Shown here: positions 47,173 through 56,602 of the stretch, one piece after another
Numbering within the stretch: position 1 is the stretch's first letter
Layout of the letters: the number at the start of each line of letters is the position of its first letter
Assembly (NCBI RefSeq): GCF_028435365.1
Contig: NZ_JAGTJJ010000018.1
Span: 124,001 to 188,000 of the forward strand
DNA length: 64,000 bases
DNA from: Polyangium jinanense
GTDB lineage: Bacteria; Myxococcota; Polyangia; Polyangiales; Polyangiaceae
Direction of reading: 5' to 3'
The notes under the pieces: model-generated
What the model saw: only the letters and a program-made list of their open reading frames with translations
Told to the model about the DNA's origin: nothing
The model's database searches: none
Made by a program: the position numbers and the translations under genes

Positions 47173-48842
47173 GCGAGGAGCGCAAGCCGAAGAAAGGCAA
47201 GAAGGCGCCTCGGCCCGAAGGTACGAAGCCGAAGGACGTGAAGCCCGCGGCCACGAAGGCGCCCGCGCCTCCGCGTGATCCCGCGCCCGAAGCGCCGGCC
47301 GGGACGAGCGCGGGGACGAAGCTCGGCGCGCTCGTCGGGCTCGTGGCGGCGATGGTGCTCGCGGTGCTCGTGAACGTGGTCGCGGCGCGGCACTACAAGC
47401 GCTTCGATTTCACGAAGGGCGGGCTCTATACGCTGAGCCCCGCGACGGTGCAGACGCTCCACGCGCTCGGCGAGCCGATCCGCGTCGACGTGCTCTTGCC
47501 CGCGGGTGATCCGCTCGCGCTATCGATCCAGCACCTGCTCGAGGCCTACCGCAGCGAGACGTCGCGCCTCGAAGTGCACTTCACCGATCCTGATCGCCAC
47601 GCGGCCGAGTTCGTCGCGATCCAACGCAAGTACGACGAACGCGTCGTCGACGGTCGGGTGGTGACGGACGCGGCGATCGTCGTCGCGCGAGGCGACCGCG
47701 TGCAGTTCATCACGCCGCGGGATCTCGTCGAGGTCGAGGACGAGAACGACGTACGCGCGCGGCCTCGACTGGAGCAGGCCCTCACCGCGGCGATCCGCGC
47801 GGTCGTGTCCACGGATCGGCCGAAGATCTGCTTCACGACGGGGCACGACGAGAAGTCGATCGAGACGGGCGGAAGTGGCCTCGCGCCGCTGCGCGAGCGG
47901 CTCGAGAAAAACGGACACGAGGTCGTGACCGTCGACCCTCGCGAGAAGGCCGACGACAAGGACAAGGCGCGCGCGCCGTTTGCCGGTTGCCGTGTCGTCG
48001 TGGTCGCGGGGCCGTCGCTGCGTTTTTCCGAGGCCGAAACGAAAAAGCTCGAAGGGTTCGTCGAGCAGGGCGGCAACGTCCTCGTCGCGGCCTCACCCGT
48101 GCCGGACGAGGGGGACCAGAAGTACCTCGATCTCGGCCTCGATCCGCTGCTCGATCGCTTCGGCATCGCGCTCGCGCGCGACTTCGTGTTCGAGACCGAT
48201 ACGCGCCTGCGCGCCGTGCGCGGGTACGGCGAGACGTTCCTCCCGATCGCCAAGCCGCATCCCATCACCGAGGGCCTGATCCGCGCCGAGCAGTCGGGCC
48301 TCGGCGCGGTCATGACCGTGGCGAGCTCGCTCCAGAAGACGGGCAAAGGCGCGGCGGCGGTGTCGCCCTTGCTGGAGACGAGCGAGGACGCCTTCGGCAT
48401 GATCGACTTCTTCACATGGGCGAAAAACCCCTCGGATCCCGCGCCGAACGACGCGGATCACAAGGGACCGCTCACGGTCTCCTTCGCCGCCGAGATGCCC
48501 AAGCGTCCGGGTGCCGAGCGTGGCGCGCGACTCGTGGCCATCGGATCCGCGAGCCCGATGATGGGCGAGAACTGGCAAAGCGACGAGCTGCGCGGCACGG
48601 CGATCTTCGTCGAGAGCGCGATCGCCTGGCTCGCCTCTGCGCCCGTGCCGCTCGACATCCCGAACAAGCCCGCCTTCACCGCGGGCCTGCGCATGAGCGA
48701 GGACTCGCTCGCCTCGATCTTCCGCTACGTCGTGGTGTTCATCCCGCTCGCGTCCGTGCTCACCGGGCTCGCCGTGCACCTGCGAAGGCGCGCGACCGAG
48801 CGGCGCGGGACCCGCAAGGAGAAGGAGCAAGCGCCCGAATGA
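47169..48842 (+). CDS. GldG-like auxiliary protein
   Basis: A 557-aa protein. A Lys/Pro-rich cytoplasmic N-terminus (1-55), a membrane helix (about 59-80), a large extracytoplasmic region with the ABC auxiliary domain (FDFTKGGLYTLSPATVQTL, about 85-105; ICFTTGHDEKS; VVVAGPSLRFSEAETKKLEGFVEQGG), and a second membrane helix near the C-terminus followed by basic residues. Matches the family of proteins always encoded with GldA/GldF-type transporters. The start ATG overlaps the permease stop, with GGAGG just before. Confidence 0.88.
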   Translation: MSEERKPKKGKKAPRPEGTKPKDVKPAATKAPAPPRDPAPEAPAGTSAGTKLGALVGLVAAMVLAVLVNVVAARHYKRFDFTKGGLYTLSPATVQTLHALGEPIRVDVLLPAGDPLALSIQHLLEAYRSETSRLEVHFTDPDRHAAEFVAIQRKYDERVVDGRVVTDAAIVVARGDRVQFITPRDLVEVEDENDVRARPRLEQALTAAIRAVVSTDRPKICFTTGHDEKSIETGGSGLAPLRERLEKNGHEVVTVDPREKADDKDKARAPFAGCRVVVVAGPSLRFSEAETKKLEGFVEQGGNVLVAASPVPDEGDQKYLDLGLDPLLDRFGIALARDFVFETDTRLRAVRGYGETFLPIAKPHPITEGLIRAEQSGLGAVMTVASSLQKTGKGAAAVSPLLETSEDAFGMIDFFTWAKNPSDPAPNDADHKGPLTVSFAAEMPKRPGAERGARLVAIGSASPMMGENWQSDELRGTAIFVESAIAWLASAPVPLDIPNKPAFTAGLRMSEDSLASIFRYVVVFIPLASVLTGLAVHLRRRATERRGTRKEKEQAPE

Positions 48843-51106
48843 GCTTCGCGAAGTTCGCGAAGAAGCACGCGACGACGCTCGTCCTCTGCGTTCTTTCGAT
48901 CAGCGCGGGCGCCTACGTGTTCGTCGTGGATCGCGGCTCGGTGACGACCGAGGAAGCCGAGCAACGAAAGAAAAACGTGGTCCTCGCGTGGAGGCCCGAC
49001 GAGATCACCGAGCTCGTGGTCGAGCAGGGCGCGTCGTCCGCGAAGCTCACGCGCACGCCGCCCGATGCGCTCGGACAGCGCTTCTGGGAGGTGACGATCG
49101 GGGGCGAGCGGTTCCCCGCGGAGGCGCAGATCGTCGATCAGCTCCTCGGCACGCTGGAGTTCGCCACGCGCGAGCGGGTGCTCGCGCCGGACAGCGTGGA
49201 TCGCGCGGCAAGCGGCCTCGATGCGCCCCGCGCGCGGATCGTGGTGACCACGCCGGGACGAACCACGACGCTCGCGATCGGAGGCCCCGCGCCGACGCCG
49301 GCAGGCGCTGCGATCATCGAGGTTCACGAAGGGGATCGGACCTCGTTCCAGGTGATCACGAAGGAACTCGTCACGGCCCTCGCGATCGATCCGAGCTCGC
49401 TTCGATCGCGGGATCTCCTCCCCTACCCTGCAAGCGACGTCGCGCGGTTCGAGATCGAAGGTCCGAACGGCAAGTACGCGCTCGCGCGACCCACGGATGG
49501 CGGTGACGCGCTCAAGCTCGACGGCCCTGCGAAGGAAGCAGGTCGCCGTGCCTCCCGCACAGCCACGGACGAGCTGTTCGATACGCTCTCACGCGTGCGG
49601 GCCGACGCCTTCCTCTCGGACGAAGCCGCGCGCCGCGCGTCCACGCCCACGGCGACGCTCACGATGAGCCCCACGGACGCGACGAAGCCCAAGGGAACCC
49701 TCGTCCTCGGCGGAGCCTGTCCCGACAAACCCGACCTCGTCGTCGCGCTGCAGACGGCGCCCACGCGTGCCGCGGCCTGCGTGTCTACGACCTTCCTCGA
49801 CGCGCTCTCGAAGCCCGAAAGCGCGTTCGTGGATCGCAACGCGTTCTTCGCGACGATCGACGAGATCCACGAGGTCACGCTCACCGCTGGTGATCGCCGC
49901 ATCGAGCTCGCGCGCAAGGGCACGGGCTTCCACGAGCGCGCTCCCGAGGATCGCGACATCGAGGGCGCCACCGGCCGCCTCTTCCTCGAATCCCTCCTCG
50001 CTCTCCGTGCGAAGGATTTTCTCCCCGCGGACGATCGCGCCTCGCTCGGCCTCGATCCGCCGCAAGGCAAGGTCCGCATCGTCTCGGTCTTGCCCTCGCG
50101 GAGTCCCGACGGCGGCGACGACGATCGGATCGAAGAGCTCCTCGTCGGCAAACCGCAGGGCGACGTCGTCCCCGTGCTGCGCACCTCCGACGGCGCTGTC
50201 CTCGCGATCCCCGCCGATCGAGCGCGCGCGCTCTTCCCGAGCAAGATCACGCTGCGCAGCCCCACCGTGATCGACGCCCCGGAGACGAGCCTGCGCGCGC
50301 TGCGCATCACCGAGGGCGATCGCGTGCAGCACCTCGAACGCACGCCCGAAGGAGGCTTCGCGCTCGAGGAGCCACGTGGGAAAAACCTCGCGGCCGACCT
50401 CGGCTTCGGCACGGAGCTCGCCACGTCGCTCCTGCCCTTGCGTGTCGAGCGGTTCGTCGCCGAACGCGACGATGGATCCTTCGGCCTCGCGAACCCGCGC
50501 ATCGTCATCGAAGCGGATCTCGCCGCGGGCAAAGACGCGGGCGCGCGCACCGTGCGCTTGCTGCTCGGCGCGCCCACGACGGGCGGCTCCTTCGCGCGCA
50601 TCGACGGCGACGACGCCGTCTTCGTGATCGATCCGAAGATTGAGTCCGCAGCCGGAAAATGGCTGCTCGACCGATCGATCTTCACCCTCGACGTGGCCGA
50701 GATCCAGAAGGTCACCATCACCCCTTCGGACAAACGCAAGCCGCCCCTCGTCCTCGATCGCGCGGGAGACGCGCTGCGCATCCGGGGCGACGAAGCCGCG
50801 ACCGCGAAGGCCGCCGCGATCCGCGATGCGCTCGCCGACCTCGTCCCCGAAGGCGCCGTTAGCGTCGGACCGCCTCGCAAAGAAGAAGGACTCGACTCGC
50901 CCGCCGTCGTGATCACCATCGAGCGCAGAGGCCTCGATCCCGACGCGCCCGCGACCGTCGATCCCCAGCGCACCCTGCGCATCTCCCTCGGCGCCGGCGA
51001 CGCGTTTCGCGGGACGAACATCACCTACGCCCGCCGCGACGGAGTCGACGCCACCTACGCCATCGCGCAAGCCAAGACGCGCGTCTTCCTTGATCTCGCT
51101 CGCTGA
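48839..51106 (+). CDS. DUF4340 protein
   Basis: A 755-aa protein with one N-terminal membrane anchor (about 13-31) and a long extracytoplasmic part made of repeated beta-rich DUF4340-type units, recognisable from TPGRTTTLAIGGPAP, SSLRSRDLL, FSLDVAEIQKVTI-like and ALRIRGDE segments. DUF4340 proteins accompany GldG-like genes in many genomes. Function is unknown, presumably as the envelope part of the transporter. The start overlaps the GldG stop (ATGA). Confidence 0.88.
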   Translation: MSFAKFAKKHATTLVLCVLSISAGAYVFVVDRGSVTTEEAEQRKKNVVLAWRPDEITELVVEQGASSAKLTRTPPDALGQRFWEVTIGGERFPAEAQIVDQLLGTLEFATRERVLAPDSVDRAASGLDAPRARIVVTTPGRTTTLAIGGPAPTPAGAAIIEVHEGDRTSFQVITKELVTALAIDPSSLRSRDLLPYPASDVARFEIEGPNGKYALARPTDGGDALKLDGPAKEAGRRASRTATDELFDTLSRVRADAFLSDEAARRASTPTATLTMSPTDATKPKGTLVLGGACPDKPDLVVALQTAPTRAAACVSTTFLDALSKPESAFVDRNAFFATIDEIHEVTLTAGDRRIELARKGTGFHERAPEDRDIEGATGRLFLESLLALRAKDFLPADDRASLGLDPPQGKVRIVSVLPSRSPDGGDDDRIEELLVGKPQGDVVPVLRTSDGAVLAIPADRARALFPSKITLRSPTVIDAPETSLRALRITEGDRVQHLERTPEGGFALEEPRGKNLAADLGFGTELATSLLPLRVERFVAERDDGSFGLANPRIVIEADLAAGKDAGARTVRLLLGAPTTGGSFARIDGDDAVFVIDPKIESAAGKWLLDRSIFTLDVAEIQKVTITPSDKRKPPLVLDRAGDALRIRGDEAATAKAAAIRDALADLVPEGAVSVGPPRKEEGLDSPAVVITIERRGLDPDAPATVDPQRTLRISLGAGDAFRGTNITYARRDGVDATYAIAQAKTRVFLDLAR

Positions 51107-51302
51107 CGCCTCCCGCGAGAGCGCGATCTTCCGAAGAAGACGGAAATCCATCGAGGTGCGTCGCAGCCGACGACGAGAGTCCAGAGCACTGTTCGGACGC
51201 CTGCCCGGCCGCGGCGCGCGAAAAAATCGCGGCCTTCCCGCGCGAGCCTGGATCCCCGCGAACAAGGAAGCGCAAGGGTGGACCCCTGCGAAGAAAAGAA
51301 GG

Positions 51303-51308
51303 TAGACT
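51303..51308 (+). promoter_or_regulatory. Start-proximal -10, subtilase
   Basis: TAGACT ends 10 nt before the ATG at 51319; leaderless start predicted. Confidence 0.45.
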
Positions 51309-51318
51309 CCGTCAGCCC

Positions 51319-52197
51319 ATGTCCACCGACCCGCGATCCAACCTGGCCGGCCTCGCCGCGCTTCAGGCTGAAACCCTCGGAAGCCCCGACGTCTGCGTCG
51401 CCGTCCTCGATGGCCCGGTCGATCTCGCGCACCCGGCCTTCCGCGGCGCGAACGTCACGGCCCTCGAGATGCCGGTGTCCAGCGACGAGGCGGCCGACCG
51501 CACGCACGGAACCCACGTCACGAGCCTCGTGTTCGGTCAGCCGAGCGGCCCCGCGCCGGGGATCGCTCCGAAGGCGAAGGGCATCGTCGTGCCCGTGCAC
51601 AACTTCCGCCCCGAGACGACCGCGCCCGCGGGCAATCCGCCCGATCTCGCGAAGGGCATCCGCGACGCGATCGCCGCCGGCGCTCACGTCATCACGATGC
51701 ACGGCGGCGCGCTCTCGCCGGACGCGGGCATGCTCGACGCGCTCGCGAAGGCGCTCGCCCGCGCCGCCGAGCGTAACGTGCTCGTCGTCGTCGCCGCCGA
51801 GGGCGATGGCAACGAGCACTTCCACGTGCCCACGGCCGCCTCCACGGTGCTCGCCGTCGCGGCCGAGGACGCGGAAGGCAAGCTGCTCGACTTCGGCATG
51901 TGGGGCCCGACCTACCGCGACAGCGGCATCGTCGCGCCGGGCGAAGGCCTCATCGGCGCGGCTCCCGGCGGGGGAACCGTCGCGCAGAGCGGCGCGACCT
52001 TCGCCGCCGCGATGGTCGCCGGCGTCGCCGCGCTCCTCCTCAGCGTGCAGATCGCCCGTGGAAAGCAGGTGGATGCACGCGCCGTCCGCACCGCACTGCT
52101 CCAGAGCGCGACGCCCCTCTCGATGGCCCAGAGCGAGCGCGGCAAGGGCGTCCTCCGCGGCCGCATCGACGTCGCCGCCGCTCTCAAGCTCATTTGA
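51319..52197 (+). CDS. S8 subtilase of the PatA type with altered nucleophile
   Basis: A 292-aa single-domain subtilisin fold with no signal peptide. Asp31 (VAVLDGPVD) and His63 (THGTHVTSLVFG) are present, as in cyanobactin-maturation proteases of the PatA/PatG class; the C-terminal VAGVAALLLSVQIARG...VRTALLQSATP also resembles that class. The nucleophile motif, normally SGTSFAAP, reads SGATFAAA, so Thr227 replaces Ser, and the neighbouring Pro is Ala. It is either a Thr-nucleophile protease or a pseudoenzyme. No RiPP precursor or heterocyclase is visible nearby. Confidence 0.82.
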   Translation: MSTDPRSNLAGLAALQAETLGSPDVCVAVLDGPVDLAHPAFRGANVTALEMPVSSDEAADRTHGTHVTSLVFGQPSGPAPGIAPKAKGIVVPVHNFRPETTAPAGNPPDLAKGIRDAIAAGAHVITMHGGALSPDAGMLDALAKALARAAERNVLVVVAAEGDGNEHFHVPTAASTVLAVAAEDAEGKLLDFGMWGPTYRDSGIVAPGEGLIGAAPGGGTVAQSGATFAAAMVAGVAALLLSVQIARGKQVDARAVRTALLQSATPLSMAQSERGKGVLRGRIDVAAALKLI

Positions 52198-52316
52198 CCT
52201 CAAAGTAACGGCGTGCCGGCGGGGTTCGTCCTCGCCACGCTTTCCGATTTCCCCGACGGACAAGCCGGCGCCGCCTTTCCCCGGACAGCGACGCGATCGC
52301 GCAAGCCTCGTGGGCA

Positions 52317-52336
52317 GGCTCGCTGCTTTGCGAGCC
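52317..52336 (+). promoter_or_regulatory. Hairpin upstream of pyrC
   Basis: GGCTCGC/GCGAGCC with a TGCTTT loop, ending 16 nt before the pyrC -10. Being upstream of the predicted transcription start it would act as a DNA site or a terminator of upstream transcription rather than as an attenuator. Confidence 0.35.
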
Positions 52337-52351
52337 CCCTCCGCGCAAAAA

Positions 52352-52360
52352 TGCTAGAGG
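52352..52360 (+). promoter_or_regulatory. Start-proximal extended -10, pyrC
   Basis: TGCTAGAGG ends 7 nt before the pyrC ATG; leaderless start predicted for pyrC-carA. Confidence 0.5.
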
Positions 52361-52367
52361 GCGGGCG

Positions 52368-53708
52368 ATGCTCGGTCTCCAGAGAAAGGACGGCCTGCTC
52401 GTCATCACCGCCGTGCGCGCGGTGGATCCAGGCGCGAACCTCGACGCGATCGTGGACATCGTCGTCGAGGGCGGAACCATCACGCGCATCGGCGCGGGCG
52501 CCGCGACGAAGGAGATCCTCGCTTCCGAGCGAGCGCGCGTGCTCTCCGGCGAAGGGCTCCTGCTCGTCCCGGCCTTCGTGGATCTGCACGCCCACCTGCG
52601 CGAGCCGGGCCAGGAGTACAAGGAAGACATCGCGTCCGGCCTCGCCGCCGCGGCCGCGGGCGGCTTCGCGCATGTCTGCGCCATGCCGAACACGCGTCCC
52701 GTCAACGACACGCGCAGCATCACGGAGGCGATGGTCGCGAAGGCGCGCGCGATCGAGGGCCCCGCGCTGCACCCGATCGGCGCGATCACCCTCGGCCAGA
52801 AGGGCGCCGAGCTCGTCGAGATGGCCGACCTCAAGGACGCGGGCGCCGTCGCCGTCTCCGACGACGGCCGCTGCGTCACGTCGAGCGCCGTCATGCGCCG
52901 CGCCCTCGAGTACGCCGCGAACTTCGACCTCCCCGTCATCCAGCACGCCGAGGATCACGCGCTCACCGAGGGCGCGCTCATGCACGAGGGCGCCGTCTCC
53001 ACGCGGCTCGGCCTGCGCGGCTGGCCCCGCGTCGCCGAGGACATCATCGTCGCCCGGGACGTCCTGCTCGCCGAAGTTACGGGCGCGAAATATCACGTCG
53101 CCCACATCTCCTCCCGCGGCGCCGTTCGCATCCTTCGCGAGGCCAAAGCGCGCGGCATCCGCGTCACCGCCGAGGTCACGCCGCACCACCTCACGCTCAC
53201 GGACGCCTCGGTGATCGGCTACGACACGGCTTGCAAAGTGAACCCGCCGCTGCGCGAGCCGGAGGACGTCGCCGCGCTCTGCGAGGCCCTCGCCGACGGC
53301 ACGATCGACTGCGTGGCGACCGACCACGCGCCGCACTCCTCGCTGGAGAAGGACTGCGAGTTCGCCGAGGCCTCGCCCGGCATGATCGGCCTCGAGCTCG
53401 TGGTCCCGCTGCTCCTCGCCCGCGTGCGCGAGGGCGCGCTCCCGCTCGCGCGCCTGATCGATTCGCTCACGGCCGCGCCCTCGCGCATCGTGGGCCTTTC
53501 GGCGCCGACGCTGCGCGAGGGCGCGCTCGCCGAGCTTTGCCTCGTGAACCCCGAGAAGCGCTGGACCGTGGATCCGGCGCGCCTCCGGTCGAAGAGCAAG
53601 AACACTCCTTTCCTCGGCAAGTCCGTCACGGGCTCGGTCGAGCTCACCATGGCTGCGGGCCGCGTCGTGCACGACGTACTGGCCCAGGGAGAAGCACAAG
53701 CACGATGA
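52368..53708 (+). CDS. pyrC: Dihydroorotase (class I)
   Basis: Cyclises carbamoyl-aspartate to dihydroorotate in de novo pyrimidine synthesis. 446 aa with the zinc-binding DLHAHLREPG (about 70-79), the MPNTRPVND substrate motif, HISSRGAV and the late ATDHAPH. pyrB, its usual neighbour, is absent. The stop overlaps carA by 4 nt (ATGA), so it is co-translated with carbamoyl-phosphate synthase small subunit. Confidence 0.95.
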   Translation: MLGLQRKDGLLVITAVRAVDPGANLDAIVDIVVEGGTITRIGAGAATKEILASERARVLSGEGLLLVPAFVDLHAHLREPGQEYKEDIASGLAAAAAGGFAHVCAMPNTRPVNDTRSITEAMVAKARAIEGPALHPIGAITLGQKGAELVEMADLKDAGAVAVSDDGRCVTSSAVMRRALEYAANFDLPVIQHAEDHALTEGALMHEGAVSTRLGLRGWPRVAEDIIVARDVLLAEVTGAKYHVAHISSRGAVRILREAKARGIRVTAEVTPHHLTLTDASVIGYDTACKVNPPLREPEDVAALCEALADGTIDCVATDHAPHSSLEKDCEFAEASPGMIGLELVVPLLLARVREGALPLARLIDSLTAAPSRIVGLSAPTLREGALAELCLVNPEKRWTVDPARLRSKSKNTPFLGKSVTGSVELTMAAGRVVHDVLAQGEAQAR

Positions 53709-54832
53709 GCGGCGAGCGCGCATATCTCTGCCTCGCGGACGGCACCACGTTCGAGGGCGTCGCCTGGGGCGCGCCTGGCATCGCCACGGGCGAGGTCGTC
53801 TTCACGACGGGCATGACCGGCTACCAGGAGGTCCTCACGGATCCCTCGTACTGCGGGCAGATCGTCACGATGACGGCCCCGCAGATCGGCAACACGGGCA
53901 TCAACCGCGAGGACGACGAGAGCATCACCGGCGCGCCGCACGTCGCGGGTTTCCTCGTGCGCGACCTCTCCCCCGTCGCCGCGAACTTCCGCGCGAACGA
54001 GACGCTCGACGCCTACCTCGCGCGGCACGGCATCGTGGCCCTCGCGGGCATCGACACGCGCCTGCTCACGCGCACGCTCCGCGATCGTGGATCGCAGAAC
54101 GGCGCGATCGGCAAGGCCTCGCCGGAAGAGCTCATCCGCCGCGCCCGCGAGGCGCCGTCGATGGAAGGCCTCGACCTCGCCCAGCGCGTCACGCCGAAAG
54201 AGCCCTACGTCTGGACCGAGGGCTCGGGCGCCTTCGGCACGAAGGTCCCTGGTGCGCACGCGACGAACAAGCACGTCGTCTGCGTCGACCTCGGCATCAA
54301 GCGCAACATCCTGCGCTCGCTCGTCGATGTCGGCTGCCGCGTCACGGTCTTGCCTGCGAAGACGACCGCTGCCGAGATCCTCGACCTCGCGCCCGACGGC
54401 GTCTTCGTCTCGAACGGCCCTGGCGATCCCGCAGCCGTCTCCTACGCGATCGACACCGTGCGCGGGCTCGTCGGGAAAAAGCCGCTCTTCGGGATCTGCC
54501 TCGGCCACCAGATCCTCGCGCTCGCCATGGGCGGCCGCACGTACAAGCTCAAGTTCGGCCACCGCGGCATCAACCAGCCGGTGAAGGACCTCGACACCGG
54601 CCGCATCGAGATCACCACGCAGAACCACGGCTTTGCGGTTGATCTTGCCTCCCTCGAGGGCAAGGCGCGCACGACGCACGTGCACCTCAACGACGGCACG
54701 AGCGAGGGCCTCGACCTCCCCGGCCTCTCGGCGTTCTCGGTCCAGTACCACCCCGAGGCTGCCGCCGGCCCGCACGACGCGCTCTACCTCTTCCAGCGCT
54801 TCGTCGCCCGCATGGAGGAAGCCAAGCCCTAA
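53705..54832 (+). CDS. carA: Carbamoyl-phosphate synthase small subunit
   Basis: Glutaminase subunit that delivers ammonia to CarB for arginine and pyrimidine synthesis. 375 aa: N-terminal CPSase domain (GEVVFTTGMTGYQEVLTDPSY) and C-terminal class I amidotransferase with nucleophile Cys in GICLGHQ (about 265) and the VQYHPEA triad His/Glu. carB is not in the window. A large structured intergenic region follows. Confidence 0.96.
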   Translation: MSGERAYLCLADGTTFEGVAWGAPGIATGEVVFTTGMTGYQEVLTDPSYCGQIVTMTAPQIGNTGINREDDESITGAPHVAGFLVRDLSPVAANFRANETLDAYLARHGIVALAGIDTRLLTRTLRDRGSQNGAIGKASPEELIRRAREAPSMEGLDLAQRVTPKEPYVWTEGSGAFGTKVPGAHATNKHVVCVDLGIKRNILRSLVDVGCRVTVLPAKTTAAEILDLAPDGVFVSNGPGDPAAVSYAIDTVRGLVGKKPLFGICLGHQILALAMGGRTYKLKFGHRGINQPVKDLDTGRIEITTQNHGFAVDLASLEGKARTTHVHLNDGTSEGLDLPGLSAFSVQYHPEAAAGPHDALYLFQRFVARMEEAKP

Positions 54833-54871
54833 CCGAGACCTCCCCCCATCCGGCAGCAAGAAGCGCCGCGA

Positions 54872-55061
54872 ACGCCTCGAAGCTAGGGAGGGCGACGCAG
54901 GAATACAGGCAGTATTCCGAGGAGCCCGACCGACGATTCGAGGCGTGCAGCAAGCTTCTCCGAGCCAGCAGAGAGCGTCGGGCTGTTGGGGTGGGAGGAG
55001 GGAGGGTGCTGGCACCCCGTGCCCGTTGGAAAAACACGGGCCCCGACGCTCTCTGCGGCTC
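54872..55061 (+). ncRNA. Structured intergenic region between carA and rimO (candidate RNA)
   Basis: Two composite hairpins. First: 10-bp stem 54872-54881/54937-54946 (ACGCCTCGAA/TTCGAGGCGT) enclosing GGAATAC/GTATTCC (54900-54918). Second: a 20-bp stem with one bulged A, 54962-54982/55042-55061 (GAGCC-a-GCAGAGAGCGTCGGG and its complement), enclosing GGGTGC/GCACCC (55004-55017) and GCCCGT/ACGGGC (55021-55041). It starts 40 nt after carA and ends 37 nt before rimO. It could be a cis-regulatory RNA, a small RNA or a repeat; no T-tract follows. Confidence 0.5.
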
Positions 55062-55097
55062 TGCCGTGTCAAGCTCCGACCTCCCAGGATTGTTCCC

Positions 55098-56531
55098 ATG
55101 TCCGGCAAGAAGATTCATTTCGTCTCCCTCGGCTGCCCGAAGAACCGCGTCGACTCCGAGGTCATGCTCGGCGTGGCGCGACGCGCTGGTTACGACCACG
55201 TCCCCGCCCCCGAGGACGCGGAGGTGATCGTGGTCAACACCTGCGGCTTCATCGGCGAGGCCAAGAAGGAGTCGATCGACGCGATCTTCGAGATGGCGAA
55301 GCTCAAGGAGGACGGGCACCTCCAGAAGCTCGTCGTCGCCGGCTGCCTCTCGCAGCGCCACCCCACCGAGATCGCCGACGAGATGCCCGAGGTCGATCAC
55401 ATCCTCGGCTCGAGCGACATGCTCAAGCTCGAGCAGGTTCTCACGGGCAAGGCCGATCGCATGCTCGTCGGCAACCCCGCCGACTGGGTCGTCCGCGCCT
55501 CGGATCCCCGCACGATCTCCACGCCCGGCGGCAGCGCCTACGTGAAGATCGCCGAAGGCTGCAATCGTACCTGCTCCTTCTGCGTCATCCCGCAGCTCCG
55601 CGGAGGCCAGCGATCGCGCCCCGTCGAGGACGTCGTCGCCGAGGTCGAACAGCTCGTCGCCGCGGGTGTGCGCGAGGTGAACCTCGTCTCGCAAGACACC
55701 ATCGCCTATGGCCGCGATCTGCCTGCCGGCGCGCGCCCCACGCTCGCCGAGCTCGTGCGTCGCGTCGCGGACGTCCCGGGCCTTCACTGGGCGCGCCTCT
55801 TCTACCTCTACCCCGAGACGATCACCGACGAGCTCGTCGAGCTCATCGCGCAGCACCCGCGCGTCGTCCCGTACATCGACATGCCGCTCCAGCACGCGGC
55901 CGACGGCATGCTGCGCCGCATGCGCCGCGGCCACGGCGGCGAACGCCTCCGCAAGCTCGTCACGCGCCTGCGCAAGGACATCCCCGACCTCACCTTCCGC
56001 ACCGCCTTCATCATCGGCCACCCCGGCGAGACCGACGAGGAGTTCAAGGACCTCGTCGACTTCGTCACGTGGGCCGAGTTCGATCGGGTCGGCGTCTTCC
56101 GTTACTCCGACGAAGAGTCGTCGCGCAGCGCCGAGATGCCCGACAAGGTGCCGGCGCGCGTCGCCTCGAACCGCTACCGCAAGCTCATGTCGCTGCAGCG
56201 GCGCATCGCCCACAAGAAGAACACCGCGCTCATCGGCCGCGAGCTCGAGGTCCTCGTCGAGGGCACGAGCGACGAGCACGAGTTCGTCCAGATGGGCCGC
56301 CATCGCGGCCAGGCGCCCGACATCGACGGCCAGGTCTACCTCTCGGGCGGCGAGGCGCGTCCGGGCGAGATCCGCCGCGTGCGCATCACGCAGGCGAGCG
56401 ACTACGACCTCGTTGGCGAGTTGCTCGACGAAGGCGAAGCGGACCACGCGCCGACGCTCACCGTCGATCTCCCGAAAAAACGCATCAGCCTGCGCGTGTT
56501 GCAAACCGACGGGCGCACCATGGCAACGTAG
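55098..56531 (+). CDS. rimO: Ribosomal protein S12 methylthiotransferase
   Basis: Radical-SAM enzyme that adds a methylthio group to a conserved Asp of ribosomal protein S12. 477 aa: UPF0004 domain with cluster cysteines C13, C49 and C83, radical-SAM motif CNRTCSFC (C155, C159, C162) and a C-terminal TRAM domain (about 405-470). VSLGCPKNRVDSE and DMPLQHAADGMLRRMRRG distinguish RimO from MiaB. Confidence 0.95.
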   Translation: MSGKKIHFVSLGCPKNRVDSEVMLGVARRAGYDHVPAPEDAEVIVVNTCGFIGEAKKESIDAIFEMAKLKEDGHLQKLVVAGCLSQRHPTEIADEMPEVDHILGSSDMLKLEQVLTGKADRMLVGNPADWVVRASDPRTISTPGGSAYVKIAEGCNRTCSFCVIPQLRGGQRSRPVEDVVAEVEQLVAAGVREVNLVSQDTIAYGRDLPAGARPTLAELVRRVADVPGLHWARLFYLYPETITDELVELIAQHPRVVPYIDMPLQHAADGMLRRMRRGHGGERLRKLVTRLRKDIPDLTFRTAFIIGHPGETDEEFKDLVDFVTWAEFDRVGVFRYSDEESSRSAEMPDKVPARVASNRYRKLMSLQRRIAHKKNTALIGRELEVLVEGTSDEHEFVQMGRHRGQAPDIDGQVYLSGGEARPGEIRRVRITQASDYDLVGELLDEGEADHAPTLTVDLPKKRISLRVLQTDGRTMAT

Positions 56532-56587
56532 TTGTCTCGGCCTCCCGCGAGGCCGCGTTCATCGCCACGTTTTTCCAGAAGATCCGT

Positions 56588-56593
56588 TAGGTT
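56588..56593 (+). promoter_or_regulatory. Start-proximal -10, lipoprotein
   Basis: TAGGTT ends 9 nt before the ATG at 56603. Confidence 0.35.
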
Positions 56594-56602
56594 TCGCGGG
56601 GC

